From Luidia sarsii (lineage: Eukaryota; Echinodermata; Asteroidea; Paxillosida; Luidiidae), in assembly GCA_949987565.1 (NCBI GenBank), contig OX465102.1:14065020-14129019 (forward strand): DNA of 64,000 nt, read 5' to 3'. Positions 1-11,631 of this stretch are shown one piece after another. Position numbers and translations under genes: made by a program. The notes under the pieces were generated by a model. It ran no database searches, was not told the origin of the DNA, and was given only the letters and a program-made list of their open reading frames with translations. Numbering within the stretch: position 1 is the stretch's first letter; every line of letters begins with the position of its first letter.

Positions 1-247
1 TTCATAATGACAGACAGAATTATCCCACTCAATCGTGTGTTCTGATGTGGGAAAACAGGGTATGTAATAATATTGTAAAGTTAGACAAAAGTATGGCCTC
101 GTCAACAGATCTGATTTGTTTTGTTTTCTCACAAAGTGAGTGGAGAGGCTCCGTTCACATTGGTGACTATCCCTTCACAATTTTCCACACTTTTGCGGTT
201 GGTTTTGCCCTGGCGACAGACAGCCTGTGGTGAAATTTAGTTTAGGT

Positions 248-428
248 CTCTTGTCAAAAAGATCATCGGTTGAGTGCCGGTTGAATTCATCCGACCGATA
301 CAATTTCCTCCGGTAGAAAGCCGATTGTACTGGACTCTGGTGTGAAAAATACACGATGGCTATCCGTGGAAACGACATCGGACGGGTCAAATCATCTGAT
401 ACCCAACCGATGATCTTTTTGACAAGAG
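248..428. mobile_element. Foldback element, 25-bp perfect arms
   Basis: The arm at 248-272 (CTCTTGTCAAAAAGATCATC then GGTTG) is perfectly complementary to 404-428. The spacer is about 130 bp and is itself partly complementary. It looks like a small non-coding foldback or MITE; no target duplication was defined. Confidence 0.7.
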
Positions 429-830
429 CCCTTAATGTCGCCCTGAAATTCAGGCACACACCGTCCACGGTCTCAGCTCATTGATCTTGCCCATGTATTA
501 TTTGACGGCCACGGGATATTGTCTGCCCGGGATGCTCCTGGCAGAAATAATGGTCATTACAGAGTTATGTCCAAAGAAACAAAGATGGCGGCCGATAACG
601 GAGCGACATATTCACCATCGCCGTTCAAAAAAAGTCAATGAAGTCAAAATCAAGCTTTTTCATCAGAACTATTGGCCACATTTCCGATGAAAAAGCCAAA
701 TCTGTAAACTGTATAGGACCTCGCGTTTCGATTGACCTTTGAGAAAGTAAAGATGTGCATGCCGTACGGTATAAGCAGTTTGAATGAAACATTAGAATGG
801 CACTCACAACTGTGGTGTAGATCTTGATCC

Positions 831-1030
831 NNNNNNNNNNNNNNNNNNNNNNNNNNNNNNNNNNNNNNNNNNNNNNNNNNNNNNNNNNNNNNNNNNNNNN
901 NNNNNNNNNNNNNNNNNNNNNNNNNNNNNNNNNNNNNNNNNNNNNNNNNNNNNNNNNNNNNNNNNNNNNNNNNNNNNNNNNNNNNNNNNNNNNNNNNNNN
1001 NNNNNNNNNNNNNNNNNNNNNNNNNNNNNN
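831..1030. other. Assembly gap (200 N)
   Basis: An uninterrupted run of 200 N, a common scaffold placeholder, so true length is unknown. It could hide part of the missing 3' exon or simply a repeat. Confidence 0.99.
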
Positions 1031-1448
1031 ACACGCGGTCTATGGGAGTCACTGGCAAGCAGCTGCAGCCAGTTCCAATAGACTCGTGTGCTGTTTCCGG
1101 CCGCAGCCCGTGGTATACAGAGATGTTCGTGTACAGTATATACGATGTCGGCCTATATTCCACTCGCTCGCTTGTTTCCATTCTCAGAATTCAGGCTATG
1201 CAAACACTTTTTCTAACTCACAAATAGGCCGTATCTAAATTCATGGGCTATGGCGGGAGATTTGCCTGAAGCCCCTGGTCTACCGGCTTCCTTAGACTCA
1301 TGTGATACAAATCGAAGCCGAATCCAGTGTATTCGGACACGGCCTGATTTCGGATCTCGATCGGGAGTCCGTGCGCTGGTTCCCACATCTGGCATCGTGA
1401 ATGTATGCATGGAGGCTACCAGCAATTGCACCATTGGCATAGCCATAG

Positions 1449-1680
1449 GCCGTTTTCGAAATAAAGGCTTAGACTCGGGCTTCTGTGGCTTAGTGGTATA
1501 TTTATCTTACTATATCACAGACATCTATAAAAACAAGCGCGTTTGGCCTCAGTTTCTTGGTGAATTCTTGGTGAATACCTATCAAGCTAACAAACCTTAA
1601 AATTCGGAGAGAAAAAAACCACAACTTGAATTTTCAGGTTTTGGCAGCCCGAACATAAGCCTTCATTTCGTTAACGGCCA
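1449..1680. mobile_element. Foldback-family C relative (short copy)
   Basis: The ends GGCCGTTTTCGAAATAAAGG and the reverse complement of CCTTCATTTCGTTAACGGCC form inverted repeats. The inside shares GGCTTAG.CTCGGGCTT, TTTCTTGGTGAAT and CAACTTGAATTTTCAGG with the big foldback at 24122-25660 and the fragment at 53026-53275. Confidence 0.7.
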
Positions 1681-1743
1681 TAGATTTGTGGTGATATACA
1701 AAAATGTTGCAAACTGCTTACTGACTAAAATTACCAAAAAGTA

Positions 1744-1868
1744 AATCTAAAATTTAGTGGGCCTGACGTTTCGATCCTAGCAGGACCTTTCTCAAAGGCA
1801 GGACCTTTCTCTGCCTTTGAGAAAGGTCCTGCTAGGATCGAAACGTCAGGCCCACTCAATTTTAGATT
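1744..1868. repeat. Near-perfect 55-bp palindrome of the CGAAACGTCAG repeat family
   Basis: The left arm reads AATCTAAAATTTAGTGGGCC, then TGACGTTTCGATCCTAGCAG and GACCTTTCTCAAAGG. The right arm is its reverse complement with one mismatch over 55 bases, and the loop is about 15 bases. Single-arm relatives occur at 720-745, 14238-14311, 23571-23625, 36690-36740, 41283-41370 and 45343-45375. Confidence 0.85.
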
Positions 1869-2708
1869 GGCCATAGATTTGTATTAGACATGCTAAACTA
1901 ACAGGCCTCGATCCCCATCAAAGTCATGAAATACTTTTCAAAGAAACAATGTTTATTATTTGATTGCCTTGTATTGATTCGCAAAATCGATCTGTAAAAA
2001 TATAACCCTCGACAGAAGTTCAAACTGGCTTCACGTTTCTGCATGCACGCATGCAGCGTCGCCCTCAAGCCCGAGCAGACGATAAAAAAATTGGAAAAAT
2101 GTCAAAACTTCGGCGCCTCATTTGCATGACAAAGGCGATCACGCGAGCTGGCCCGCGCAGTTCAAAGGCATGGAAAGTTTTCCTCCCACACACGAAGTCG
2201 CCATTACGCGTTGTGATAACGTGAGTTATATACCGCGCCGTTGAATGCACTACTCCTAATTTTTGTGGACAATGCCGGTTGCAAGCTTTCGGTTCGGGAA
2301 GTTCCAGGAGTATTTCGGCAGTGAACGGTTCAAAGATGGGTCCGGAGGAACACGTACAGGCTCACTGCCGACATTTTGGTGGGAATTTGGAGAAGCATTT
2401 CGGCAGCGAGGCGAAAGAACAGGGCAGAAGTGTCGACGGACTTCACGGAGTTGTCTTGTCTGCGAACTTACTATCAGATACTGTTGGGACAGTGGACTAC
2501 AGCCCCGGCCAAATAGAAAAACAGACGAACGGAATATGAGGAAGAAGCCACCTTATGAGCGGACTACGAGGATTTTTCCCCACGGCAACAGACTGTCGTT
2601 CAGGACAACTAGGCACCGAGGCGATGCACGAAGAGGATAGCTGTGCAACGGCGAGCTCCCATTTCTTTAAACGTGAGTGCATCTCGTGAAATTCGTCTGG
2701 TTTTTTTT

Positions 2709-2891
2709 CGCAGTGGCTGTTGTTACGGCAGTCGTCCGTGTGGTTCCCTGACTTGATTGTATTTCGTCAGCATTGCAGGCTGGTTGAACCAGTCTATTAG
2801 CTGATAGTCTGGTTCCAAGAGCTAAACATCCTGACAAATACTGTGAAGTCAGGGAACCACACGGACGACTGCCGTAACAACAGCCACTGCG
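2709..2891 (+). mobile_element. Family A MITE, copy 1 (183 bp)
   Basis: Starts CGCAGTGGCTGTTGTTACGG and ends with its reverse complement; the inverted repeats are 46 bp. Flanking 9-mers GTTTTTTTT and TTTTTTTTT fit a target duplication with one change. No coding capacity. Confidence 0.92.
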
Positions 2892-3362
2892 TTTTTTTTT
2901 TTTCGCAACATGGCAATTCAATAATGACGCCCGCTTCCGTTTCACTCCCATCCGGTCCCTTAATTCTACAGTGGGCAGCCGACACCCCCATCCCCGTAAT
3001 TTCGTAGCTACACCCATGCACTCGTGTTCTGCCTCCGTACTAAGCAATGCTATAGAACTCAGCGGAGGGGAACTGTAACTGCTTACAAAAAAAAAACACC
3101 GAGACCAACATTTTCATTTGGTTTCCTTTTTGCAAGGTCTTCAAGGGCGTGTTAGTCTATTTAAAGGCGCGTAGTACAGTTTACTCTGAGCTACTGAGCG
3201 CTGGCTGGGGCAGGGGGAGGAAGTATTAGACCACTAGCCTCAGAACTCTCCCCCACAGTTGTGAATTCTGTGTTTAACGTTTTGGGATCAGATGCCAAAA
3301 TTAAGAGGAGATTAAAACTAACTATAGGAAAAAGATTTAGGACTATGTAGCCTATTAATATA

Positions 3363-3545
3363 CGCAGTGGCTGTGTTTACGGCAGTCGTCCGTGTGGTTC
3401 CCTGACTTAACAATATTTGTCAGGATGTTTAGCTCTTGGAACCAGACTATCAACTAATAGTCTGATTCAATCAGCCTGCAATGCTGACGGAATACTTTTA
3501 AGTGAGGGAACCACACGGACGCCTGCCGTAACAATAGCCACTGCG
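3363..3545 (-). mobile_element. Family A MITE, copy 2 (183 bp, inverted)
   Basis: Same termini and length as copy 1, with the centre reversed. Flanking 9-mers ATTAATATA and ATAAACATA agree at 7 of 9 positions, so this is probably the oldest copy. Confidence 0.9.
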
Positions 3546-3689
3546 ATAAACATAACTCATAAGAAGCAATTTCAAGCAACCCCTCGGGCATCTGTACCTT
3601 TGGCAAGGACATTCCTAAATTGTCAACTATATAGTTTGTTGGGTACTGTTCGTCCCACCCCCATAACCCAATGAAGGAAGGCAGGTTAT

Positions 3690-3899
3690 ATTAACCCGGC
3701 AACGGCATTCTTCCCGCAAACGCTATTCTGCCGGTCCCTTTGTCTGAAAGGCCAATTGTCATTGCATCATGTTTTTATATATTCATGTATGCTCTATACT
3801 CTTGGCGTTGGCCAGTCAAAGTAAAGCGTGTTCTTGGATATGCATAGCATTAGCAGGAACGATCTACCTCCAGGAAGAATGCCGTTGCCGGGTGAATAT
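3690..3899. mobile_element. Foldback element with ACCCGGCAACGGCATTCTT ends
   Basis: The 19-bp sequence ACCCGGCAACGGCATTCTT near 3693 recurs as its exact reverse complement near 3875. The spacer is about 160 bp. It resembles a small MITE and has no recognised protein. Confidence 0.65.
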
Positions 3900-4362
3900 A
3901 CACTTCAAGGAAGGCAACGACAAACCCCTTGCAAATTATCAACTCGCACCTACTGCAACAATAATATTAGGCTCTCATTTTCATGTTTTTATTGGTAGAA
4001 TTCTAAAGCGCAGACATTGACATGCGAGTGTTCAATTTCTGGAGTGATACTCAATTATACACATAAAAATAATGCAAACATTCTTAACTCAGTGTGTGCC
4101 GGCACAGAATATGTGTCTACATTTACGAGGCTTTGTTTGACATCTGTTAGTTGTTTTTATCGTAATTAAAGACATGCCCTACTTATCCTTTGGTATCTAG
4201 GCATTGCCCCTCTAAGCTAATAGTGAGTAATACCATTCCTCATGCACTTTTTACTCTATGATTAGTCTTGGTGTCAAAGGCAGTTCCTGAATGAAATTAC
4301 TGTATGCCCTAACGGCAAGAGTATCTTAGGAATGATTCTGACTGATCACAAGATGCTTGTAC

Positions 4363-4517
4363 CTGATAGGAGCTGATTCGCAAGGGTTTGTTGAGAATAA
4401 TCCAGGACACAGTCTCAAAACAGCCTGGTATCGTTAGTGAGCCGTCGTACGCGATGTATTCGAACGTCCTTGGTAACAGCTGTTTGACATTGAAGTTCGT
4501 AACGTTCACCTCGTCGC
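4363..4517 (-). CDS. CA10: Exon 7: YDGSLTIP segment of the CA domain
   Basis: Acceptor CGACGAAG behind a (CT)n/T9 tract, donor TATCAG|GTACAA; 155 nt, phase 1 to 0. With the split Gly it makes 52 codons, the same size as the equivalent CA2 exon. Encodes [15 protein letters not shown], then [16 protein letters not shown] and [13 protein letters not shown]. Cys241 pairs with Cys58 in the model. N213-V-T is a sequon. Thr237 keeps CA2 T199; T200 and P202 are Ile and Gly. A second AG six bases downstream (GACGAG|GTG) would shift the frame relative to exon 6. Confidence 0.95.
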
Positions 4518-7500
4518 CTTCGTCGGAGAGAGAGAGAGAGAAAAAAAAAGCAAACCGAAAATTAATTCAATTGGATTACACTATTTTTTTAAATGCAACT
4601 TGTGAGGCGTGGGGTGAAATCATTATTATGCGCTTGGTGCGGGGCTGAAAGAATTACGCTGAAAGTAATGCAATTACGGAGAAATCGGTCCACTAACTGG
4701 TCTTCGCGTGGTACATTCCAAAGTTCATTCATTTGCACGCAATTATTTAAATTCGCTGGCTAACGTGACACCTCGGTGAGATAAGTGACTCGTTTTGTAT
4801 ATCTGGTGCATGTGGTGGAACGTGGTTCTTGACTAGCTGAGTGAAACTGTAAATAGAGGAAACGTGTTACCAATCTCGATCTTGACTACTGCATAAATCC
4901 CTAACTTTACCAAATCCTATACAGAATGCTATTGTCCTAGTGTATAGGAATGTGTAGGATTGACTGGGCATGTGGTAATTGATGCATAGGATTTCGAATT
5001 TGCAGGATTAAGGGCATGTGGAGTTGTTGTCACTGTAGGAAGATGCAGGATACAGGTTACAAGGCCCAATGTGATGGAGGATGATTCTGTAGGATTGAGG
5101 GCATGTGGAGTTTTTTGTCACTGTAGGAAGATGCAGGATACAGGTTACGAGGCCCAATGTGATGGAGGATGATTCTGTAGGATTGAGGGCATGTGGAGTT
5201 TTTTGTCACTGAATGAAGATGCAGGATACAGGTTACAAGGCCCAATGTGATGGAGGATGATTCTGTAGGATTGAGGGCATGTGGAGTTTTTTGTCACTGA
5301 ATGAAAATGCAGGATACAGGTTACAAGGCCCAATGTGATGGAGGATGAGTCTGTAGGATTGAGGACGTGTGGAGGTTTTTGTCACTTGAGCTAGGGAAAT
5401 GTATAGGGTTGAGAAAAATCAAGTATGTGCAGATTGAAATTGGGCCAAATGGATACAGTCTATAGACAAAGAAAGTGCATGGAGAAATATGCATAAATTA
5501 AGGCAGACAAAAACAGAGATGAACACAATACACACACCTACAAATCGCCATATAGGCTAAATCACGCGGTCACGCGTCAATTTGCATAGCTAGCAACACA
5601 TTTTCAAGAAATCAAATTGACAAGGTACAAACTAAGGCACAGCGTGTCAGTATAATCACCAAGCGAAGTCGACCATGCGTGCATTTAATAATTTATACAA
5701 GCCGTGGCCAAGGCTGAGAGAATCGGGGCAATGTCTGCAATTAATGTCTTAAGCAAACAGCTGACGTGGTGTCCTTTCCGATGCTGTACCAGTGCTCTCC
5801 CCTTGATTGGTGTCGGGCGAACAAGGCGCGGTGACAGGCCATGCGATCCGGGCAGGCAGACACCGCAGACGGAGGGGCGCATAATTATTGGCTCGCTCAC
5901 GGAGCGTCATTATACGTCGTGTCAATAATTGATCCGGGCGAGGGGATTGGAAATTCAAATTAATGAAAATATGAAAACCACGCTCTGTGAGCTTGTGAGG
6001 CACGCTGCGGACAACGTTGGTTCAACTATCATCCACTGAACAGAATGTGACACATCGTCGGTCGGGATACTTTTGAGAAATTCATTCTGACTACTGTGCA
6101 TACCGTATACCGTTCGAACCTATTTATCTTGCTGCACTGACTTATTATTGTGTATACACGTACATGTATGTAGCAGTATAATGTCCCCTTCTTTTCCCTG
6201 TGTGTATCACCCGTCCCCTGTTTGTCGGGACCTATTGTACACCGTATCCCCCAACTTTTGCCTGGAATGCTTCAATTTAGCGCTCTAGTATACAGCCCCT
6301 GGTCTCTTTAAAACGCGACATTCATGGTTTTTCTTTGATTAATTGTTTAGTATAAATATATGCAAACTGCTGGCTCTCAATTATTGATGCAGCTTTAAGA
6401 TTCCGCGCTTGGCCAAATCCAGACTTGGCAGCCAGAATCGCCGCTCAATGTCTGGCAGCACATTGAGAGACCCTGCCCAATGCCCTTGGGTAGAAAATTT
6501 TACACCGTCTTAATTCCAATCGCACCTGGAGACCAAAGCATTTTACAGCTTTCTAAGCGAGGCCCCCCCCCCAACCTTCTCGCTGGCAGAGAGGCGAATC
6601 TCCTTTACACAGAGATGAATGCCCACTCATCCGACGAGACACACTGGCAATTACATGCTCGCTTCAACACACAACGACCGCGGTGAACATCGAGTCCACC
6701 CGTATCTAATGTGCAGAGCGGAGAGGCAGTATATCTAATGCACGGTGCAAGGAGGCTACACACTGCCGACACAGAATACAAGAAATCACATTAAATATTT
6801 ACCGTAACATTTGTAATGCCTTGAACCCATTTAATCAGAATATCAAGGACTCGACCGAATCGGTTATTACAATGATATTGAATTCTCGGTATTAAAGGAA
6901 AAAAAACTCTCGCTGACTGTTTCTTAATTGGTTCGGTAATTTGCGTCTTGTGCGTATCAGTGCCACGGGTCGCAGACGGCCGTTTTATAGAACGCAGTGG
7001 CTGTTGTTACGGCAGTCGTCCGTGTGGTTCCCTGACTTCACAGTATTTGTCAGGATGTTTAGCTCTTGGAACCAGACTATCAGCTAATAGACTGGTTCAA
7101 CCAGCCTGCGATGCTGACGAAATACAATCAAGTCAGGGAACCACACGGATGACTGCCGTAACAACAGCCACTGCGTTTATCGAAACGGCCGTGGCCGAGA
7201 TATCATGGAGACATGCAGGTGAGACCGATGCCTTCTGAGGGAGTGCGGGGAAGGGGCAAGCTTTCTCGTCGGTGTTTTCTTTCTCTTAGACGTTCACCTT
7301 TGCCCGTCTCAATCCAGGAGCAGGTGCAACACAACTTGCTCTCCTTGAATCCTCCTCCCATCCCTTCCCCTCCCCTCTTGGCGGTGAGCTTCATCAATTT
7401 AAGAAGAAGAAGAAAAAACCCTAGGGTAAACAAAAACCTTGGCTATAAAACTCTGCTTGTGTTTTCATTAGGCTTGCCATTCGGACTCGCTCACGGTTTG

Positions 7501-8097
7501 CTCCCCAATCTTGTCAAGATCGTGCATGTCGTTTGTGATTAGCCGAGCCCATCTCCTGGTATTTCCCGTGCCGTCTGTAATGACGATCAAGTCTGGATTT
7601 AAAATGCAATACCACCCCCTCTCTCTCATTCACTCTCTATCTCTCTCACTTTCTCCCCTTTCCCCCTCTCTCTACCTCCCTTTCTACTTCTCTCTCTTCT
7701 CCCCTCTCACTCCCTCCATGCAGTCCCTCCATCTCTCCCCCTTTCTCGTTTTCTCTTTCTCTCCCTCCCTCTCTCTTCCTCCTTCTCCCACCGTCTCCCT
7801 CTGTCTCCCTCCCCCTCTCAATCTCTCACCTCTATGTCTTTTCTCTCTGCATCTTTCCCCGTCCATCTCTCACCTCCTCTGCCTTTCTCGCCCTCTCTCT
7901 CCATCCCTCCCTTTCTCTCCTCTCTCTCTCTTTCCCCATCTTTCTCTCTCCCCATCTCTCTCTGTCTCTCTGTCTGTCTCTGTCTCTGTCTCCCTCCCTC
8001 TCTCCCTCCCTCCCTCCCTCTCTCCTCTCTCTCTTTCCCCATCTCTCCCACTCTCTCTCTCTCATTTCCCCTCTCTCTCTCCCATCTTTCTCTCTCC

Positions 8098-8174
<77 letters not shown>

Positions 8175-11100
8175 TCTCTCTCCCCGTCTCTCTCAGCCCC
8201 CCTCTTCCTCTCTCTTCTCTCCCCCAGTTCTCCCCTCCTCTACCTTTCTCTCCCTCTCATTCTCTCACTCCCCGTCAGTCTGCCCCCGACCAGCCGCTCG
8301 CGCGCTAAAAACCCCATCTCCCCCATAACCCGCATCCGTGATCACATCCCATGCAGTCTCGCCGGCATGGCATTTCATACCTCGGCTTTCAGCGCCCCGT
8401 CGAAGCCGTTTCTGACTCGTAAAAATGCCCGGTGCACGAGGGACGCAGAGGCACACACACACACACGCACACGCCGTAAAGCCCCGCGCAGGGCAGACCG
8501 CCGGGACCGGGCGGCCGGCCCAAAGTGAAGAAATCGACCGGCCCCCGCCAACGGATCGAAATTCCGCGGAAGCTTCGGCTAAAACGCTGGCTTGAGCTCT
8601 TCTCTCGCGTAATCATATAGAGATGTTCGGCAAGGAATGCAATGTTAAAATGACTCACTTGGCAAAAGCTCGGATGGTGTGCCATAAAGATAACACACGG
8701 ACGTCGATATTTTAGTTTTACTGCGATAATTTTCGACAAAGTTTGCTCTCAAGTTTATGTTATCTACACGTACGATCTGTTTTATTGATTCCAGCGAACC
8801 AACCCACAGGAATCTTACAGTGATGCTTAAAAAAGGCCGAGTTTACTCGTGTCCATACTGTCATATGATGGCATTTCAACGCCAAATATCGAACGGGGGA
8901 ATTTACCAAATGTTGAATAACACAAGAATGTATTTAATGATTCTACAACGAGAAATATTCGTCTCTTTCTCGAACAAGAGAAATTATTCAGTGTTCAAAA
9001 ATAAAGAGGGTATTTGCTTCTCTGAAACGCAAGAGGGCGCTGTTTATTACATTCGTGAAATGGCAAAGGTCGTGTCCGGCCTCGTTTCTCCTCGGCTCGA
9101 GAATTAAATTAAAAGTGGGTCAGTAACTTACAAGAGTGTCGACAAAACAAAAACACCACCAATAAAAGAAATAACGACTACAGTAGCTCCAGATTTCCAG
9201 CAACGCAGAGTTTCGGAGAAAGAATGGTCAGTCATTTTGGCGTCGACTTTCAAAATACTATTTAGGGCTAAATCTGAATAAAATGATGTAACCCTCAAAG
9301 AGCCGCGTTATTTTGATCATCCCACAGCCGGGGGGGGGGGGTGGAATCCGCCCCCCCCCCCAGATTTTGGTCGTTGAACGATGGATTCAAATGATATTTA
9401 GCAGGGTGATAGAGAATTAAATAATGAACATTTTGTGTACAATTTCATTTGAAAAAAATAATGTTTTGTCTAATTATAGCTCATTAATTATTCATGATTC
9501 CATTTCATGATAATGAAACACGAAGAACCAATAATTGCGTGCAGCAATATTAATGAGCTAATTATGCCAAAGAATCCTGAAAAGAAATACCCTATATGCA
9601 CCTTGGATGCTATGCTTTCATGTAGTGCATGTCAATGGAAACAAAAATCCCATTCCGTCAAGTTATACCATGGCCCTGAAAAATGTTCATTGTCAGAGAA
9701 CGGCACCACCAATCTTTAAAAAAAATTGTGTCAAAGTGTACCTAAGATGATTGCCGAAAAGGTTAAAAAGCCTCAACATGCAGAAAAAAATCACCGAGAC
9801 GCTATATATATAAAACCAATACGGGGGGGGGGACTTTGAGGGTTAACACAGTAACACTTAACATTCCACCTCTATTATTTAACACAATATACTTTACCTC
9901 TATAAACGATGTCTTTCAAGACGTCAATACTTGTAATTTTACTCAGCCCTCGACTCGTCTCATTGCCCGCCTGGAGAAAGGAACGAAACAAGAATGGAAA
10001 TGTTCAAGAGAAAATTTAATGGAGGCTTGACATTTACCGGTTTTTACCTCGTGGCCTTTCTTGTAAGAAACAAAACAGAAATGCGGGGAAAAAACAGTCC
10101 CATAGAGCAAAGTCCAATGTTAGTCATCGCAACTGCCTCTATTCGGTGACCCCAGAGAGACCGATTCATCCCTTGGCTACTCTTTATTCCCATTTGACTG
10201 CTTCGTGTTCAAATCCCACTCAAATTGTCTCTAAAATGGATCTGATCGTCGGCACTGCGTCCAGTTCGCCCCCGAAAGGGTACAGATGTTTTTCGTGAGC
10301 TCGTCCGTTGGGCTAGCCTTTTGGCTGTCTGCAGCATCGTCATCATGCTCGATCCTCAGTCACTCAGACATTCTAACAATGATTGATCAGGGAAGGTCTA
10401 ATTAGAAATTCCCATCAGGGCCGGCACATTCTCGTCTCCCCGTGAAGCCAGCGCCGTGCGGGGAGTGTGAAACGCGCACACACATTTTTTTTTTTTATAA
10501 AGACCTATCGGGTCTTCAGCGCGGTCGTCCGGTTAAAGTAACTCGGTAACGCCTTCCGTCCAATGCCCTTGTCGGCGGACTCCTTCAACATGTGATTCAA
10601 TTTATGCTTTGTTTGTTATTGGTCTGCAATTGAGGAATTTATTGTGCATGGACCATGGGGTGGCAATGGGCATCTCAGGAGTTACAGACTTCAGTGCTCG
10701 CCATGGGACGCTCTAGGCCTCACTGCGTGCATATTGGTTTTCCAATAAAGCCAAATGAAGTGTGTTTCCGAGATGCTCACTAATACATAACACAGACGGT
10801 GGAGGGGCTCGGCCAATATTGGCTTTTTGGGGGAAGGGAGTAAGTTATCTTGCGGTGAGGCCGCTGTCATCTTGCTAATAATCCCGGACATGGCAGGCAT
10901 GCGTCGCCGAATGCCCCAGCCCCGGCTAATACGAATTCCACGCGGTCTCCCCGGCTGCCCAGATCACGTCCGGTGCCCAATTAGCGCACTGCACTGCAAA
11001 TATATTATAGCTGCAGAGAGCCGTATGGCCATTCGAGAGGAACTCGCCTGCACCACCACCGAACCGTGTCCCTCGTGACTTATCGTTCACCCAGAACGGG

Positions 11101-11600
11101 CGGCCTTGAAAGAGGAAGATGGATCTCCCGGCGTTGCTTTTGTGAACGGCTTTAATGGCGGCGGAATTGGCGTAAAGGAGACATGGAAATGGAAGGTCTT
11201 CGCGTCTGTCGGCCTTTGAGATGGCTGGCTTGCATGCCTAATGCACCGTGCTTGCTATGCCTGTTTATAATACACTAAGGGACTGACGTTGTCACTTTTA
11301 TACAATCTTGCATTAGAAATACTGCAAGACGACACCAAGGTCCTCGTTGATACGTACAATATTCATGATTGAGTTAAGGACGTTATTGTTCCCCCATTAT
11401 TAACAGCCCTATACAACATCACGGACTGACCGGGTTTAGACTCTATTGTCTTCCGAGACAGAAGGATGCCAACACAACACAAAAACATTGGTAAAGGACA
11501 AACGATTGCCACAGTTTGTGTGTTAAACCATTAATCATTCCAAAAAAAGAAATCCTGCAAAGGTTTTAGCTCAAATGGTAATCTGAGAAAGTAGAAAAAT

Positions 11601-11631
<31 letters not shown>

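Larger units (their letters stand above)
1..4362 (-). other. Sequence downstream of exon 7 (intron 7 or beyond)
   Basis: No coding exon recognised. A minus-strand search for the expected terminal CA10/11 exon (NFRPxQPLN, then a basic tail) found no match; the only NFR, at about 447-455, lies just outside a foldback arm and is followed by ATL. The region holds foldbacks at 248-428, 1449-1680, 1744-1868 and 3690-3899, the MITE copies at 2709-2891 and 3363-3545, and the gap at 831-1030. Confidence 0.6.
4518..9897 (-). other. CA10: Intron 6 (5.4 kb)
   Basis: GT..AG intron between exons 6 and 7. It contains an 88-bp tandem array, one family A MITE, a long CT-rich tract, part of an inverted-repeat element around 9287-9848, and G/C homopolymer runs near 9330-9361. 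No further exon seen. Confidence 0.85.

Noticed and set aside
175..468. 97-codon minus frame containing LNFRATLRAL, considered as the terminal CA exon
   Set aside because: Only NFR matches NFRPxQPLN, and the frame overlaps a foldback element whose arms explain the sequence.
5010..5393. Possible CRISPR-like array
   Set aside because: Contiguous 88-bp tandem units without spacers in an animal intron.
6789..6880. Candidate CA exon on the minus strand ([17 protein letters not shown] before GTAAAT)
   Set aside because: It looks like the CA helix but its acceptor phase does not fit exon 5 and its donor phase does not fit exon 7. The exon at 9898-9970 fits both and matches better.
7203..7433. Minus-strand frame ending in IETGK|G before GTGAAC, considered as exon 6
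   Set aside because: Ends like a CA helix exon, but the preceding residues have no similarity and no proper acceptor.
7511..8328. 265-codon Ser/Leu/Pro open frame
   Set aside because: Polypyrimidine repeat translation with no domain.
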